From positions 1 through 11,328 of the forward strand of contig DATGXI010000101.1 of NCBI GenBank assembly GCA_035299065.1: 11,328 bases of DNA, given 5' to 3'. Of this stretch, positions 6,027-11,328 are shown in pieces. Every line of letters starts with the position of its first letter. Position 1 is the first letter of the stretch. This stretch comes from DASPJQ01 sp035299065 (lineage in GTDB: Bacteria; Bacteroidota; Bacteroidia; Flavobacteriales_D; UBA2798). Under the pieces are notes generated by a model. That model ran no database searches and was not told the origin of the DNA. It saw nothing but the letters and a program-made list of their open reading frames with translations. The translations under genes were made by a program, and so were the position numbers.

Positions 6027-6775
6027 AAAAGGATTTACATATTCTTGTATTTCTTTCATTCTTTTTTTCCTGCACAACCCATTATTCGTTAAATGCACCA
6101 CCAACCGCAAAGGGCATTGACTATTCTACCGAGAAGGGTGACAGTAGCCTGACCGCGATGATTGCACCGTATAAATTAAAAATGGAAGATGAAATGAACC
6201 AGGTGGTGGGTTATTTGGCCGAGGATATGGAACGCGGTTATCCCGAAGGTGAGCTGGGAAATTTAGCAGCCGATATTTTTTATGACCGGGCAACTGAAGA
6301 AATGAAACTTGATGCGGCAAAATCATTTTGTTTGATGAACAATGGAGGATTGCGGGTAAGCCTGAAAAAAGGACAAATTACACGGGGTAAAGTGTTTGAA
6401 TTGCTTCCGTTTGAAAATTATCTGTGCGCGTTGGCCTTGAGCGGAAGTGAACTTGTGTCAAAGCTTGGGCCGTACCTGTTGGAAAAAAAAGGTCAGCCTG
6501 TATCGGCCAATGTATTGATTGAGTTTGAGGGAAAAAAAGTAAAACGGTTTGAGCTTAATGGAAAACCCATTGACAGTTTGACCAGCTATTTGATTGTGAC
6601 CAATGATTATTTAAGCAACGGGGGCGACAACATGGACTTTTTCAGAACGGCAAAAAGTAAGCGTGAGTTTGAAAAAATAAAATTGCGCGATTGTTTTATA
6701 GATTATTTTAAAAATTATTCGCGTGAAACCGATTCAATAAAGAGTTCCAGATTTGGGCGTATAAAAATGAATTGA
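6023..6775 (+). CDS. 5'-nucleotidase C-terminal domain lipoprotein
   Basis: A 250-residue protein corresponding only to the C-terminal (substrate-binding) domain of UshA/CD73-type nucleotidases. Recognisable blocks are EGELGNLAADIFYD, MNNGGLRVSLKKGQITRG with FELLPFENYLCALALSG, and YLIVTNDYLSNGGDNMDFF, which match the conserved blocks of the 5_nucleotid_C family. The N-terminus (MKKDLHILVF, then LSFFFSC) is a short hydrophobic signal ending at Cys17, a somewhat degenerate lipobox, so it is probably envelope-anchored. It starts at GTG overlapping the dnaX tau stop by 4 nt, and its TGA overlaps the ATG of the metallophosphatase (TGATG). The missing catalytic domain is supplied by that next gene, so the two products presumably act as a complex; this is inference from the arrangement. 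Confidence 0.88.
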   Translation: MKKDLHILVFLSFFFSCTTHYSLNAPPTAKGIDYSTEKGDSSLTAMIAPYKLKMEDEMNQVVGYLAEDMERGYPEGELGNLAADIFYDRATEEMKLDAAKSFCLMNNGGLRVSLKKGQITRGKVFELLPFENYLCALALSGSELVSKLGPYLLEKKGQPVSANVLIEFEGKKVKRFELNGKPIDSLTSYLIVTNDYLSNGGDNMDFFRTAKSKREFEKIKLRDCFIDYFKNYSRETDSIKSSRFGRIKMN

Positions 6776-7707
6776 TGGACAGGAGAGACTTTTTAAAATT
6801 GGGTTTGGCGGGTGCAGGTTTGGTTGCTGTGCCGTTTGAAGCAGGGGCCATTAAAAAGCCTCGGGTCCAAAACCTCTTGATTTTGCATACAAACGATGTT
6901 CACTCGCGCATTGATCCTTTTCCCTCAACCGATCCGAAATATGCAGGTAAAGGCGGTGTAGCCAGGCGAAAAACAGTGATCGAAAAATTAAGGGCTGAAA
7001 ACGAGCACGTGTTGTTGTTTGATTGTGGCGATGTTTTTCAGGGAACCCCTTATTTTAACCTTTATGGAGGCGAGGTGGAGTTGAAAGCCATGAGCGACAT
7101 GAAATACGATGCAGGAACAATGGGTAATCACGACTTTGACAATGGTGTTGAAGGGTTCCTGAAAGTCATGTCAAATGCCAGTTTTCCCTTTATTTGCTCA
7201 AATTATGATTTTTCGGATACCCCGCTGGCCGGGAAAACCGAAGGGTTCAGGATATTTAAAAAGGGCGAAATCAAGGTGGGGGTTATGGGGCTGGGAATTG
7301 AGCTAAAAGGACTGGTGCCTGATAAATTGTACGGAAATACACGTTGGCTTGACCCCATTGAGACGGCTGAGAGGGTAGGGGAGAGGTTGCGTAAAGAGTA
7401 TGAATGCGACCTTGTGATTTGCCTCTCACACCTTGGTTTTAAGTACGATAACGATAAAGTGAGCGACATCGTTTTAGCTCGTAAAACACGTTATCTTGAC
7501 TTAATTTTAGGTGGGCATACGCATACATTCCTGAATGAGGCTGTTATCGAAAAAAATGCAGATGGGCGAAATGTTTTAATCAACCAGGTAGGATGGGGTG
7601 GAATATATTTAGGATCGATTTCCCTCGTATTCCAAAAAAATAATAAAACCAATAGAAACTCCAATGAAATTTCTTATATTGCAGGAGGAAATCAGGAAAT
7701 AAGTTGA
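6775..7707 (+). CDS. Tat-exported metallophosphatase (5'-nucleotidase N-terminal domain)
   Basis: The 310-residue product has the calcineurin-like metallophosphatase domain of UshA-type nucleotidases. The metal-binding motifs are all present: Asp41 and His43 in HTNDVH, Asp86 in DCGDVFQGTP, Asn118-His119 in GNHDF, His219 in LSHLGF, and His248/His250 in GGHTH. The N-terminus MDRRDFLKLGLAGAGLVAVP is a textbook twin-arginine (Tat) signal, implying export in folded, metal-loaded form. I prefer the ATG at 6775, which overlaps the upstream stop (TGATG) and puts the RR motif at residues 3-4, over the TTG one codon earlier. It lacks the C-terminal nucleotide-binding domain, which is encoded just upstream as a separate lipoprotein. 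Likely substrates are nucleotides or related phosphate esters, unproven. Confidence 0.92.
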   Translation: MDRRDFLKLGLAGAGLVAVPFEAGAIKKPRVQNLLILHTNDVHSRIDPFPSTDPKYAGKGGVARRKTVIEKLRAENEHVLLFDCGDVFQGTPYFNLYGGEVELKAMSDMKYDAGTMGNHDFDNGVEGFLKVMSNASFPFICSNYDFSDTPLAGKTEGFRIFKKGEIKVGVMGLGIELKGLVPDKLYGNTRWLDPIETAERVGERLRKEYECDLVICLSHLGFKYDNDKVSDIVLARKTRYLDLILGGHTHTFLNEAVIEKNADGRNVLINQVGWGGIYLGSISLVFQKNNKTNRNSNEISYIAGGNQEIS

Positions 7708-7731
7708 TTTTCAGATGAAGCAAAAAAAAGT

Positions 7732-7740
7732 TAATGCACA
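7732..7740 (+). promoter_or_regulatory. Near-match to a DnaA box upstream of dnaA
   Basis: TAATGCACA differs by one base from the DnaA-box consensus TTATNCACA, and an AT-rich stretch follows directly (7741-7780). It could serve dnaA autoregulation. Only one such site is seen in the 193-bp gap, so I do not call a replication origin here. Confidence 0.25.
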
Positions 7741-7759
7741 ACAAAAATTTATTTTTTTA

Positions 7760-7783
7760 TTAACTTTCTTTTGTAAATATTTG
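7760..7783 (+). promoter_or_regulatory. Candidate dnaA promoter
   Basis: TTAAC (7760-7764) followed by TAAATATTTG (7774-7783) and then CACCCCC. The TATTTG-C rich ending resembles the -7 element of Bacteroidota promoters, though the spacing does not fit the strict TTTG-N20-TAnnTTTG form. It would give a leader of about 110 nt before the dnaA ATG. Confidence 0.4.
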
Positions 7784-7854
7784 CACCCCCAAACAACAAA
7801 ACGGTAGTTCCAAAAAAACCAAGTAAAACCAAGGAACAATCCACATAAGTTTAG

Positions 7855-7885
7855 TTTGGTAAGCAATAAAAATTGTTTAACCAAA
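7855..7885 (+). promoter_or_regulatory. Hairpin in the dnaA mRNA leader
   Basis: TTTGGTAAGCAAT (7855-7867) pairs with ATTGTTT and ACCAAA (7872-7885), leaving loop AAAA and one bulged A at 7879: 13 base pairs including one G·T. It ends 15 nt before the dnaA start codon. There is no following T run, so it is not a terminator. A role in controlling dnaA translation or mRNA stability is possible but unproven; the stem is AT-rich and only moderately stable. Confidence 0.4.
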
Positions 7886-7900
7886 AAAGTATTTTGTAGT

Positions 7901-9334
7901 ATGATCAATAAAGACCATGAGTCAGTATGGAAGAATTGTCTGGAAGTAATCAAGGATAATGTTAGTTTGCAAAGTTTTAAAACATGGTTTGAGCCTATTA
8001 AGCCAGTTAAGCTTGACAACGATACATTGACAATCCAGGTTCCTTCACAGTTCTTTTATGAGTGGCTTGAGGAGCACTACATTACACTTCTTCGAAAAAC
8101 CATAAAAAAAGAATTAGGTACAGAGGGAAAACTCGAATACAGCATTGTAATTGAGAACAACATCGAAAGTCCTTCTCCTTACACGGTAAAAATTCCAACC
8201 ACGAACAAAAAAGCATTGAAAAATGCTCCTATGTCAATGCCGTTGGACATCAATACCAACCCAATCAAGAATCCATTCATCATTCCTGGTTTACGAAAAG
8301 TTAATGTTGACAGCAACCTTAATCCCAATTATTCATTCGAAAACTTTGTCGAAGGTGAATGTAACCGTTTAGCCCGCTCAGCCGGATACGCTGTTGCAAA
8401 CAAACCCGGAGGTACAGCGTTTAACCCGCTTTTGATTTACGGAGGAGTTGGATTAGGTAAAACCCACCTTGCCCACGCCATTGGTATTGCCATAAAAAAC
8501 CAGGCGCCAAACAAAACTGTTTTGTATGTAGGCAGCGAGCGTTTTACCCAACAATTTATTGATGCGGTTAAAAACAACACAACAAATGATTTTGTGCATT
8601 TTTACCAAATGATTGATGTATTGATCATTGACGATGTACAATTCTTTGCCGGTAAAGAAAGAACACAAGATGCATTTTTCCATATTTTCAATCACCTTCA
8701 CCAATCAGGCAAGCAGTTAGTACTTACTTCTGACAAACCACCGGTTGAAATGCAGGGAATGGAGCAACGTTTATTGTCTCGTTTCAAATGGGGACTTTCA
8801 GCCGACCTTCAAACACCTGGATTGGAAACACGTATTGCCATTCTTGAGAAAAAAATGTATGCTGACGGAATTGAACTTCCGCGCGATGTGGTAGAATACC
8901 TTGCTTACAGCATTACCACTAACATTCGCGAACTTGAAGGCGCACTCATTTCATTGATCGCTCAATCATCATTGAACAAGAAAGCAGTTACGCTTGATCT
9001 TGCCAAGCAAATGATTGACAAGTTTGTGAAAAACACTGCCCGCGAAGTTTCAATTGACTATATCCAAAAAGTGGTTTGTGATTATTTTGATTTACCAATC
9101 GAAATGATGAAATCAAAAACACGCAAACGCGAAGTTGTACAGGCTCGTCAAATTGCTATGTTCTTCTCAAAGAAAATGACAAAATCATCTTTGGCAAGTA
9201 TCGGTATGCACTGTGGTGGTAAAGATCACGCAACTGTACTTCACGCATGCCGCACGGTAAACAATTTAATTGAAACCGATAAACAGTTCCGTGGATACAT
9301 TGGAGAGTTAGAGAAAAAATTAAGTATTCAATAG
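7901..9334 (+). CDS. dnaA: Chromosomal replication initiator protein DnaA
   Basis: The AAA+ initiator that binds origin DNA, opens it and helps load the helicase. The product is 477 residues from the ATG at 7901. Domain I is residues 1-85 (VWKNCLEVIKDN, FKTWFEPIKPVKL), followed by a short linker rich in Asn and Pro to about 140. The AAA+ domain has Walker A GGVGLGKT at 181-188, Walker B LIIDD at 241-245, sensor-1 LTSDKPP, the box VII arginine segment EQRLLSRFKWGL (288-299) and sensor-2 Arg343 in NIRELEGAL. Domain IV carries the DNA-binding signature CGGKDHATVLHAC at 438-450. An in-frame TTG at 7856 would add 15 residues absent from homologues and lies in a hairpin, so I reject it. The gene has its own promoter region and a strong terminator, so it is probably monocistronic. 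The upstream metallophosphatase ends 193 bp earlier. Confidence 0.98.
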   Translation: MINKDHESVWKNCLEVIKDNVSLQSFKTWFEPIKPVKLDNDTLTIQVPSQFFYEWLEEHYITLLRKTIKKELGTEGKLEYSIVIENNIESPSPYTVKIPTTNKKALKNAPMSMPLDINTNPIKNPFIIPGLRKVNVDSNLNPNYSFENFVEGECNRLARSAGYAVANKPGGTAFNPLLIYGGVGLGKTHLAHAIGIAIKNQAPNKTVLYVGSERFTQQFIDAVKNNTTNDFVHFYQMIDVLIIDDVQFFAGKERTQDAFFHIFNHLHQSGKQLVLTSDKPPVEMQGMEQRLLSRFKWGLSADLQTPGLETRIAILEKKMYADGIELPRDVVEYLAYSITTNIRELEGALISLIAQSSLNKKAVTLDLAKQMIDKFVKNTAREVSIDYIQKVVCDYFDLPIEMMKSKTRKREVVQARQIAMFFSKKMTKSSLASIGMHCGGKDHATVLHACRTVNNLIETDKQFRGYIGELEKKLSIQ

Positions 9335-9377
9335 AAAAACTAAGATACACCAGGCGCAAAACGCTGGTTAAAATATA

Positions 9378-9409
9378 AACCCTGGCAAAAGTGCCAGGGT
9401 TTTTTGTTT
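9378..9409 (+). terminator. Rho-independent terminator of dnaA
   Basis: A perfect 10-bp stem, AACCCTGGCA (9378-9387) with TGCCAGGGTT (9392-9401), loop AAAG, followed by a T-rich tract TTTTGTTTT. It stands 43 bp after the dnaA stop. A smaller imperfect hairpin (CCAGGCG with CGCTGG, near 9351-9367) precedes it. The convergent membrane-protein gene ends right beside it, and the stem could also help end that transcript. Confidence 0.92.
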
Positions 9410-9823
9410 TCATTCAGCCTGGTAAACCGTAAATGAAAATGAAAAAACCGAAGCAACAGCCATGTAAATAAAGGGATGTTCACTTGCATTGGTAAAAACC
9501 AGTGGCATTTGACGTATTGTAAGGGCGCTAAAAAAGAGTAATAGAAAAATGGATCCGGCTATAATTCCTTTAAACCACTTAACGTGTTTAACATAAATTG
9601 ATGTTATAGAAGCTACAATAGATAACAACACAAAAGCAGGTAACATAAACAATACCCCCGTGCATATTGACGCCAGGTAATAAAATATGTAAACAAGTAA
9701 GTCAGGCTGGCCAATTCCTTCTGTTTCTCCCGAAGAATTCAAAAATATAAGGATAAAGATGGGCGCAATAATTGCGGTTGCAGCATATATTCTTGCGCAA
9801 TAAGATGCAATGGACCAGTTCAT
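9410..9823 (-). CDS. Hypothetical multi-pass membrane protein
   Basis: I do not recognise this 137-residue protein. It is strongly hydrophobic, with about four predicted membrane segments (residues roughly 11-29, 42-70, 86-102 and 117-133) separated by short polar loops such as NSSGETEGIGQPD (29-41) and VKHVKWFKG (78-86). There is no signal peptide as such and no catalytic motif. The open frame extends to an ATG at 9883, but a well-matched promoter (TTTG-N20-TACATTTG) lies between the two possible starts, so I place the start at the ATG at 9823, six nt after the -7 element. The gene is divergent from the DUF2911 gene and convergent with dnaA. Function unknown; it may be a small integral membrane protein of lineage-restricted distribution. 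Confidence 0.7.
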   Translation of the reverse strand: MNWSIASYCARIYAATAIIAPIFILIFLNSSGETEGIGQPDLLVYIFYYLASICTGVLFMLPAFVLLSIVASITSIYVKHVKWFKGIIAGSIFLLLFFSALTIRQMPLVFTNASEHPFIYMAVASVFSFSFTVYQAE

Positions 9824-9829
9824 TCTTCT

Positions 9830-9861
9830 CAAATGTAGAAAATGGCTGGGATTATAACAAA
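9830..9861 (-). promoter_or_regulatory. Promoter of the membrane-protein gene (TTTG-N20-TACATTTG)
   Basis: The minus strand has TTTG (9858-9861), a 20-nt spacer and TACATTTG (9830-9837), an exact match to the Bacteroidota consensus in both elements and spacing. This is the best promoter in the window. It ends 6 nt upstream of the ATG at 9823, so the transcript would have a leader of only a few bases. Confidence 0.7.
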
Positions 9862-9874
9862 GCGTTAACAATTG

Positions 9875-9908
9875 TTTAGACAACTGTAGGCTGAAATCAC
9901 TAATTTTG
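9875..9908 (+). promoter_or_regulatory. Promoter of the DUF2911 gene
   Basis: TTTA (9875-9878), a 22-nt spacer and an exact -7 element TAATTTTG (9901-9908), giving a leader of about 30 nt to the ATG at 9943. It runs back to back with the divergent promoter at 9830-9861, with 13 bp between the two -33 elements. Confidence 0.6.
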
Positions 9909-9942
9909 TACTGTAACTAAAGGTTTAATCTAAAACAACTAT

Positions 9943-10791
9943 ATGAACGTATTAAAATCATTTGCGCTTGCAGCCCTTGTTGGATTCTCCATCAATTCAA
10001 ATGCGCAATTAAAAACTCCGGCACCAAGTCCGCTGGCAACCGTTAAGCAGGCTTTTGCCCTGGCTGATATTACCATTGAATATTCGCGCCCAAGCATGAA
10101 AGGCCGCGAAATTTTTGGAAAACTTGTTCCATTTGACGCTTTATGGCGCACCGGAGCAAATGCTTCAACAAAAATTACCTTTGGCGAAGACATTATGCTT
10201 GAAGGAAACAGTGTTCCTGCAGGTACCTATGCATTATATACAATTCCTGGTAAAACTGAATGGACAATTGTATTGAACAAAAACCTGGCGAACTGGGGAA
10301 TTGATGGGTATAAACAAGAAGAAGACCTGTTGCGTTTTAAAGTTAAGCCATCTGCTAACCCGTTAAAGGTTGAAACATTTACCATTGAAATCAACAGCAT
10401 TACGCCTACCAGCGCAACCATTGATCTTGTTTGGGAGCAAACACGCGTTTCAATGGCTGTAAAAGCCGAAATTGATTCGAAAGTGATGAAAAACATTGAA
10501 ACGGTAATGGCTCCAACAGACAAGCGTCCGTTTTACAATGCTGCAAGTTACTATTATGAAAACGACAAAGATTTAAAACAGGCCTTGGAATGGGCAACAA
10601 AAGGTGTTGAGCAAAACCCAAAAGCATATTGGATTGTATTGTTGAAAGCAAAAATTCAATACAAAATGAAAGATTTCAAAGGTGCCGAGGCTTCAGCCGA
10701 TTCAGTAATTGCACTTGCTACAGAAGACAAAAATGACGATTACGTGAAGTTAGGTAAAGAGTGGAAAGAGAAAGCTGCGAAGCAGAAGTAA
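9943..10791 (+). CDS. Exported DUF2911 protein with C-terminal TPR-like region
   Basis: A 282-residue protein with a Sec signal peptide (MNVLKSFALAALVGFSINSN, cleavage expected after SNA at 21). Residues about 22-170 match the DUF2911 family by its conserved blocks: EYSRPSMKGREIFGKLVPF (46-64), LWRTGANASTKITF (67-80), VPAGTYALYTIPG (91-103), WTIVLNKNLANWG (107-119) and the terminal strand TSATIDLVWEQT. The remainder (about 175-282) is helical, with NAASYYYENDKDLKQALEWATKG and a second similar unit around residues 228-257, resembling one or two tetratricopeptide repeats. DUF2911 has no established biochemical function; the location is periplasmic or surface. It is transcribed alone from a clear promoter and ends at a strong terminator. 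Family assignment is confident, function is not. Confidence 0.88.
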   Translation: MNVLKSFALAALVGFSINSNAQLKTPAPSPLATVKQAFALADITIEYSRPSMKGREIFGKLVPFDALWRTGANASTKITFGEDIMLEGNSVPAGTYALYTIPGKTEWTIVLNKNLANWGIDGYKQEEDLLRFKVKPSANPLKVETFTIEINSITPTSATIDLVWEQTRVSMAVKAEIDSKVMKNIETVMAPTDKRPFYNAASYYYENDKDLKQALEWATKGVEQNPKAYWIVLLKAKIQYKMKDFKGAEASADSVIALATEDKNDDYVKLGKEWKEKAAKQK

Positions 10792-10896
10792 ATTGTTATC
10801 TGTTGTTGGTGAAAGTGGGTTTGATCAACATGATATGTGAATGAGCGTGTGGTCAGCATATTTCTCCTGACAACCAACAGCTATCAAGTATAAATA

Positions 10897-10927
10897 AAAT
10901 CCTCCTGGAAACAGGGGGATTTTTTTT
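10897..10927. terminator. Bidirectional rho-independent terminator
   Basis: The stem AAATCCTCCTG (10897-10907) pairs with CAGGGGGATTT (10912-10922), 11 bp with one T·G pair and loop GAAA. On the plus strand it is followed by a run of T to 10927, and on the minus strand by TTTTATTTAT. It lies between the convergent DUF2911 and symporter genes and can serve both. The rest of the 10792-10953 gap shows no gene. Confidence 0.9.
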
Positions 10928-10953
10928 GCCCATATGGGGAAACAGGCTGACAG

Positions 10954-11328
10954 TTAATTTGCAATTTCACCAGCATCTTTTCTGGAACTTTGCTGAATGG
11001 CCCATGCAATAACCATTACCAAAAAACACCCAATAATGTTTAACCATAAAAATTCAACCACCCTGAACCAGCCTGCAGCAATTACAATTACTTCAGTTAT
11101 ACAGGCTGCGGCAAATACAGCATTGCCTCCAATTTTTTTCATGTAGAAAGCAACCATGAATATGCCAAGAATGGTTCCATAGAAATACGATCCCAATACG
11201 TTTACAGCTTCAATTAAATTTCCAATGCGTCCGGCAAACACAGCTGTAACAATGCAAAACACACCCCAGCCAACGGTAACCCAACGCGAGGCGGTTAAAT
11301 AGTGTTTGTCACTTTCATTTTGCTTATA
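10954..11328 (-). CDS. Sodium:solute symporter family protein, C-terminal fragment (runs off right edge)
   Basis: The minus-strand frame is open to the window edge and encodes the last 124 residues of a membrane transporter. It reads HYLTASRWVTVGWGVFCIVTAVF near its left (N-terminal) end, matching the helix in SSS-family (SLC5/PutP-type) sodium symporters that follows the cytoplasmic SDKHYLTASR loop, and then AVNVLGSYFYGTILGIFMVAF and two more hydrophobic helices. About four membrane segments are visible before a short polar tail, SSRKDAGEIAN. The GTG at 11262 is inside the protein and not its start. The substrate (sugar, amino acid, sialic acid or other) cannot be judged from this end. Transcription ends at the terminator at 10897-10927. 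Confidence 0.85.
   Translation of the reverse strand, partial: YKQNESDKHYLTASRWVTVGWGVFCIVTAVFAGRIGNLIEAVNVLGSYFYGTILGIFMVAFYMKKIGGNAVFAAACITEVIVIAAGWFRVVEFLWLNIIGCFLVMVIAWAIQQSSRKDAGEIAN

Noticed and set aside
7708..7900. Possible replication origin next to dnaA
   Set aside because: Only one near-match DnaA box (7732-7740) and a short AT-rich run are present, with no cluster of boxes. In Bacteroidota the origin is often not beside dnaA.
7856..7900. TTG start for dnaA at 7856, adding 15 residues
   Set aside because: DnaA homologues begin near MxKDxxSVW, matching the ATG at 7901, and the TTG lies inside a leader hairpin.
10804..10879. Inverted repeat TGTTGGT / ACCAACA after the DUF2911 gene
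   Set aside because: Only 7 bp with a loop of about 60 nt; it could easily be chance, and a clear terminator follows.

Overview
This window looks like ordinary chromosomal DNA from a member of the Bacteroidota (Bacteroidetes). The evidence is the recurring promoter pattern TTTG-N19-22-TAnnTTTG in front of several genes, weak or absent Shine-Dalgarno sequences, a DnaA whose domain IV reads CGGKDHATVLHAC, a bacillithiol gene (bshB1), and the DUF2911 and split 5'-nucleotidase families common in that phylum. I cannot name a genus. I see no insertion sequence, phage, CRISPR array or defence cassette.

Left part (1-1664, minus strand): a tightly packed operon of a crotonase-family protein, peptide deformylase (def) and the start of a small lipoprotein that runs off the left edge, joined by two TAATG stop/start overlaps. 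A tRNA-Arg(TCT) lies upstream on the same strand. Middle-left (1875-4216): a small ABM-type protein on the plus strand converges on, and overlaps by 11 bp, shikimate kinase (aroK). A deoxynucleoside kinase lies upstream of aroK, and bshB1 is divergent from that kinase.

Centre (4274-7707, plus strand): dnaX, interrupted by a run of ten A that puts the tau-specific C-terminal region in another frame. It is followed with 4-nt and 1-nt overlaps by a lipoprotein-like 5'-nucleotidase C-terminal domain protein and a Tat-exported metallophosphatase. These two are the halves of a UshA-type nucleotidase, encoded separately and in reversed order. dnaA (7901-9334) follows, with its own promoter, a hairpin in its leader and a strong terminator.

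Right part (9410-11328): a small unknown membrane protein on the minus strand, divergent from an exported DUF2911 protein with a helical C-terminal region, then a bidirectional terminator and the C-terminal end of a sodium:solute symporter on the minus strand running off the right edge.

No novel multi-gene system is evident. The observations most worth checking are the dnaX A10 tract, where the sequence argues against a simple -1 ribosomal shift and for transcript slippage or a sequencing indel, and the repeated placement of the promoter -7 element only 5-7 nt upstream of start codons. The latter predicts near-leaderless mRNAs and supports two TTG starts.
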